A DNA stretch of 64,000 bases from Apophysomyces variabilis. Its lineage: Eukaryota > Mucoromycota > Mucoromycetes > Mucorales > Mucoraceae. A program made the translations under genes and the position numbers. The notes beneath the pieces are model-generated. The model was not told the origin of the DNA. It searched no databases and saw only the letters and a program-made list of their open reading frames with translations. Location: positions 124,001 through 188,000 of the forward strand of contig MZZL01000031.1 in NCBI GenBank assembly GCA_002749535.1, in the 5' to 3' direction. Shown here in pieces: positions 59,726 through 64,000 of this stretch (positions are counted from its first letter, which is position 1; every line of letters starts with the position of its first letter).

Positions 59726-60722
59726 GTGTGGCTTTAGTTTTCCGGAAGCAGTGTACTAGCCAACCGCTCGGGAGAATGCCGAATAACCATACAATTCCTT
59801 CATCCGAAACTGACACTAAATTATTTGGACGGAGCGTGGATTGGTATGCAAGGAGTTAAAACGATTCGTTGTCGGTCAGCAAGAAAGTTACTTAGCAACG
59901 CCAGCTCTAGGTTATATCTGCAACTGTCACGCTGGCAATAGATAATGTGCAGAATCATAAGATTTACGTAAGCAACGGGACGTCACGCGTAAGGTAGCGT
60001 CGTTCGCTGCTAAGCTATGGATGACAGCGATAGTAAAATAACAGCGCCATAACATTGAACAGAGAAAAAAACAGTACCTGTAACGGTTGCATTGTTGCTA
60101 CATTCTGATGCTGCTATTGAGTATCAGAGGAGTCAAAAGCTTAGCCAAGTTCTGTTCTAACTATGCATGCAAAGCTTAGTATTGTCGATATCTTAGACTC
60201 GCAAGAGGAAGCATTAAAACAAATTAACAAATGTTCTACTGCTATGTTCATAGCACGGATAGCTCACCGCCATGTATCTAATAAATGGATGGCGAGACTT
60301 TATTTGATGAAATCTATCATGTGCAGTACTAGTTTTACTGATCGCATGACAAGCATGCATAACAGAGAGTTTACCCTCTGAAATCACTGATTCTCGGTCC
60401 AAATAGAAGAAGCAGAGCCATAAAGAAGCAGACAAGCTTATTCGCTACTAGAAGGACTGTAATCTTGAATGGTGTCTCTCAAAGGCTCAATGATACGGAA
60501 ATTATATAATTCAAAGAGATACTTATGCCGCTTTAGACATAGATAAAGAGTCTCCAAGAATGTTATTCTTTTGATAAAAGACACTACAAGTCAGTGAATA
60601 ATGACCATAGGGTACAATTCCGTACAGGTATTCATTTTGGCAATCAACGAAATATATTGATAGATGCCGCAACTCATCCTTCAAGATTTCTAGTTGTTTT
60701 GGCTACCGTCGCTTTGATCTCA
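59726..60722. other. Intergenic, about 1 kb
   Basis: This is the 3' flank of the PAK gene and the upstream flank of the unresolved locus. A 72-codon plus-strand frame at 60163-60381 has no recognisable features and is not called. Confidence 0.35.
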
Positions 60723-62810
60723 TTATGCATCCATATTTTCCCTAGCTGCTTTAATAAGTGGAGCAAGCGAGTAGAGAGGATCGGCTTTGGTAAGGAATGA
60801 GTGTTTTAACATCTCGGCAGCGGAGGGTCTCCTTTCAGGATTAACTTGCAGACATTGATTTAAGAAATCGCGAAAGACACTGCTTAGGGATTCTGGGTTC
60901 TGCAGCTGAGGGGTACCATTGGTAGCAATAAGGTAAAGTGCTCGTAACGGATTTTCGTTTAAATACGGGGGCTCTCCTTCCACCATCTCAATGGCCATGA
61001 TTCCCAAGGACCATATATCAACCTTGTGATCGTATTCTTTCCGTGTAACTACCTCTGGTGCCATCTGCTTTTATGTGAGTCAAGATTCGAGATAAAGGTA
61101 TGTAATTACCCAGTAGGGCGTGCCCACCATGGTTGTGCGCTTGGATTCGCTATCGTGAAGTTGTGCACAAAACCCGAAATCGGCTATGAACGTTGATGAC
61201 CATCTGAGCGTGAACTGATATATAATCCCTTACTCAGCTTGATATCACCCTGAAGACTGAGCAGCACATTATCGCTTTTAATATCTCGGTGGATGACGCC
61301 GTTAGAATGCAGATGATGCAGACCCTGGAGTACTTCCTGACAGACGGCTGCAATTTGACCTTCCATCATCATGTTATAGGTGACAACATCTGTCAAACTT
61401 CCACCCTCCATATACTCCATGATGACCCATAGATCGCCTTTCCAAAGATAAGAGTCGATATAATTGACAATGTTCGGGTGTCTAGCCTGCTTCATTACTA
61501 CAATCTCGCTGATAATCAATTCTTTTTTGGCCTGTTTCTCGAGATTCATCTGTTTGATGGCTACTGGCATGATGTTTCCTGATCGATGTGCGGTAAATAC
61601 ACCACCGGATGCGCTTAAATGCACGTCAGTCTTATGCAAGGGAAAAATCGTCTTACATGGCTTACCCCTGCCCTATTTTCACCATATTTTTATAGATCTC
61701 AGTTGGATCCACAGTGGTACATATATCGTGAAGTTTACTAATCACTGCGGCATCTTTTTCGGCGTCTTTTGGTTCTTTTGGCGTCCGTCGTCGGACGGAA
61801 CCGGGTGGACCAGTAGAGGAGGAAGGCTCCGCTGTTAGATCTGACGAAGACACTACTTCAGAAACCTCGTTATCGTTCGTTTTGATAGATGCATTGACAG
61901 ATTCCATGGAGTTATTCTATAAAAGGGGCTCATTAGCAAATAAGGTTGGAAGTAACTATTGTAGAAATCTACCTCTTTCTCCCGTTTTTCTGTTGTCCCC
62001 ATAGTTGCATCGATGTTCACGTCAGTTATCTGTTGGTACGCATTCAGTAACCATTCGCACTATTTAACAAAGACCCGATTTACATTTTTGGGATCTTCTA
62101 ATTGTACGGATTTCCTAATTTTGAATTTCGACAGTGCCTTGAATGCATTCATTTTAGAACTACTGGATGGCTGCACATCCGCAGAAGGATGGCGAGTTTT
62201 CGATGTGGTTGCCTTTGCAATCTTATTCCAAACGGCCTCGTTTGCTTGAGTTCCTTGATAAAATTCAATAGCATCAATGACAGCCTAATAGACAACAGCA
62301 GGTGGATACGGCAAGAAAAAGGGGTTTTAGGGGGGGGATTGCCGAAGAATTCAATTTTATGGTCTACCCAAATACCTGAGGATTTTGCTCCTGTTCCATT
62401 TTCGTGATGCCACTGTGCTTGAGTAAAACATGCCATTCTTGAGGAAGTCCCGTAAACTCTCCAGTATCGGCATCAAATCCGACATGGGTAACATGTTTCG
62501 TATTATATGGCGTACCGATATCCATTGATTTTGGTCCGTGGTTTAGTAGTTCTGCAAGACCGTGTTAAGGACCAAGTTCTTGGGTTCCGTTTAACCACAA
62601 CCCACCACTGAACCCACCGACAACTTTTTCCAGGACACCTTTGAATGTAGTCCTGTCTCGAGCTTTGCCCAAACCAACTACCTGAGCAAGGTGATCATAA
62701 CCAGAACTACGACGAGAGTTGGTCGCTGGTTGAGAGTCGTTAGGCAGCACCAGCGTGACAGCTGATGCAGCTTTCTCCGGCGGATTCATGCTGCTGGTAG
62801 TTGCTGTCAT
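60723..62810 (-). CDS. p21-activated kinase (PAK/Ste20 group) with CRIB domain
   Basis: Exons 62810-62606, 62551-62376, 62284-62084, 62029-61973, 61916-61666, 61613-61234, 61183-61110 and 61064-60723 encode 561 residues, phases closed. After a Ser-rich start, a CRIB/PBD lies at about residues 85-130 ([20 protein letters not shown], then [12 protein letters not shown]), which binds GTP-loaded Cdc42/Rac. A basic and acidic linker follows ([16 protein letters not shown]). The C-terminal kinase domain has [58 protein letters not shown] and [12 protein letters not shown]. No PH domain precedes the CRIB, so it resembles Ste20/Shk1 more than Cla4, although it is shorter than yeast Ste20. Expected roles are polarity, septation and mating signalling. 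Intron positions interrupt both the G-loop and the activation segment. Confidence 0.94.
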
Positions 62811-63261
62811 TATGCTGTAGCAGTATAATTTAGAAGAGGAGACAGCCTAACAATGATGCTGCAGTCCAAAAGTGAAAGAAAGGGAAAAAAAATTGAGTTC
62901 CCAAGGACAAGGAGGTTACGAGAGAAAGGTCCAGATTTGGCAATGCAATGGGTTCTGCTCCGTTGACTTTAGTTCACTACGGCTAAGGAGAAAGGTTCAG
63001 AATCACAGTTCAGAGGTTTAAGTTAAACCTACAGGTTATAAAAGAGAGAGAAAGAAAAAGCAAGTCTTTGAGGGTGACACTCCCTTCTCCATAGGACAAA
63101 GCTTGTGCTTTATGCGGTTTGACTTTTCTGGACAGGTTGTTATGTAAACTGCTGCACATAACACAAATATTTTCGATGTCATTACACGATAAATGCCATA
63201 CATATATGTACGTATATTTGATCTTTACTTTTGAACTATCGCTTCTCTCTTTTCCCTTAAA
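62811..63261. promoter_or_regulatory. Upstream region of the PAK gene
   Basis: A short A/G-rich tract at 62875-62895 and a GAGAGAGAAAGAAAAAGC purine run at about 63044-63061. No gene is seen. Confidence 0.35.
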
Positions 63262-63828
63262 GATGATAAACTCTTTTGGTACCCACGTGGCAAGAACGGA
63301 AAAACTAAGCGGCAATGCTATGTGCACAACACTTAGTGTCGTTAAAGAGAAATCCCAGGCACATGTTTCTTTTGCAGTTATCCCGATGTCTTCTGATACT
63401 CAGGGCCCACAGATAATCAATGTACCAAATTGTGCCAGGAGAGGAACCGCAGTTTATACTGAGTAAAAACAAAAGACTATGTCTTATTATCACAACGCAT
63501 TACAGTGAAAAAGAGATGAGATGATGGTCATGATCCCCTGGGAAAGATGTACCGAGATAATAGTTTAGGACAATTCACAGATACACAAGAAACAATCCTG
63601 AATAATGCCCTTCCTGAGTGAAAGACACTTTTACTACCTATTGCCTGGATTTCCACAGAGAGTGAAATCAGTATTATGAGCAACTCATTCACCTTCAGCT
63701 CGACACTGGTGTTATCTGGTGACAAGAAACCTACCATATATAGAATGATTCTATCGGTTAAAGTTTTAGAGACTTCATTTGCCATTGGCAGCTTACTAAA
63801 TCAAACAAACAATACCCTGATTGTGTGA
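63262..63828 (+). pseudogene. Broken coding remnant of unknown family
   Basis: After a pyrimidine-rich acceptor-like site (CCCTTAAAG) a frame reads INSFGTHVARTEKLSGNAM and VSFAVIPMSSDTQGPQIIN to about 63467. A possible 45-nt intron follows. A second frame reads GKMYRDNSLGQFTDTQETIL and NNALPE, then TGA at 63619-63621, and continues in the same frame with KTLLLPIAWISTESEISIM and VLSGDKKPTIYRMILSVKV to a final stop at 63826-63828. The text on both sides of the TGA is equally protein-like, so a TGG-to-TGA nonsense change is the simplest reading. No family is recognised. A live gene with a different exon structure remains possible. Confidence 0.4.
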
Positions 63829-64000
63829 TGTTTTTCTTTTCCTTTAGTCTAAAGCCATTGATAAGTAATATTTGGGCTAAATCTTTCCTTTCGGAACAGA
63901 TGCTATTGTTACGTTTCATGGTCATATGTTCTTTTGATACAGAGACGTCTATTTTTTCATATAGAACCTAGTAAATGGTCATTTAACAATATTTATGGGC

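Noticed and set aside
1..64000. CRISPR array, rRNA or tRNA genes
   Set aside because: No regular spaced repeats were noticed and no complete cloverleaf was found. The GGTTCGA box inside the 895-bp repeat lacks a matching A box and acceptor stem that I can see.

Overview
The window reads as nuclear DNA of a filamentous fungus, most probably Mucoromycotina (Mucorales type). The signs are many short GT-AG introns (about 44 to 90 nt), protein genes cut into up to 15 or so exons, a secreted class 3 lipase of the Rhizomucor/Rhizopus type, and the typical fungal families Ytp1, NDT80/PhoG, Cys-3-like bZIP, Hal5/Sat4-like kinase, kinesin-3 and PAK. I joined exons by hand from splice signals, reading-frame continuity and family motifs. 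Exon lists are therefore predictions, but in every gene called above 0.7 the phases close exactly from start to stop.

Layout. 0-7.2 kb: four minus-strand genes, namely the 5' part of a fumarylacetoacetate-hydrolase family gene running off the left edge, a Ytp1-like membrane protein, PEX10 and a bZIP factor. 9.5-18.7 kb: xylulokinase (+), an NDT80-type transcription factor (-), a RING+RRM protein (+) and methylthioadenosine phosphorylase (-). 19.2-20.1 kb: an 895-bp dispersed repeat, followed by a minus-strand coding region that looks degraded. 22.4-27.1 kb: an ER DnaJ/TPR co-chaperone of the DNAJC3 type (+) converging on a Hal5/Sat4-like kinase (-). 27-33 kb: AT-rich and almost gene-free, with only short candidate exons. 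33.2-41.6 kb: a Ser-rich protein with repeated SxIP motifs (+), two small unknown genes (-) and an equilibrative nucleoside transporter (-) with an 8-nt microexon. 44.3-45.8 kb: the secreted lipase (+). 46-49 kb: mobile debris, with a broken Tc1/mariner-type transposase beside a second, inverted copy of the 895-bp repeat. 49.5-52.7 kb: a long coiled-coil, basic-tailed protein of unknown function (+). 53-57.7 kb: kinesin-3 (-). 58.4-59.7 kb: an unresolved multi-exon minus-strand locus. 60.7-62.8 kb: a PAK kinase with CRIB domain (-). The right edge holds a broken coding remnant.

The genes do not form one pathway or cluster. Loose functional themes are polarity and transport (PAK, kinesin-3, SxIP protein), ER and peroxisome upkeep (DNAJC3-type, PEX10) and carbon/purine salvage (xylulokinase, MTA phosphorylase, ENT). 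I see no CRISPR array, no rRNA and no tRNA that I can support. I found no convincing new biological system. The most unusual items are the transporter microexon, two GC-AG introns, the paired TC...CTAG repeats, the SxIP protein and the coiled-coil protein.
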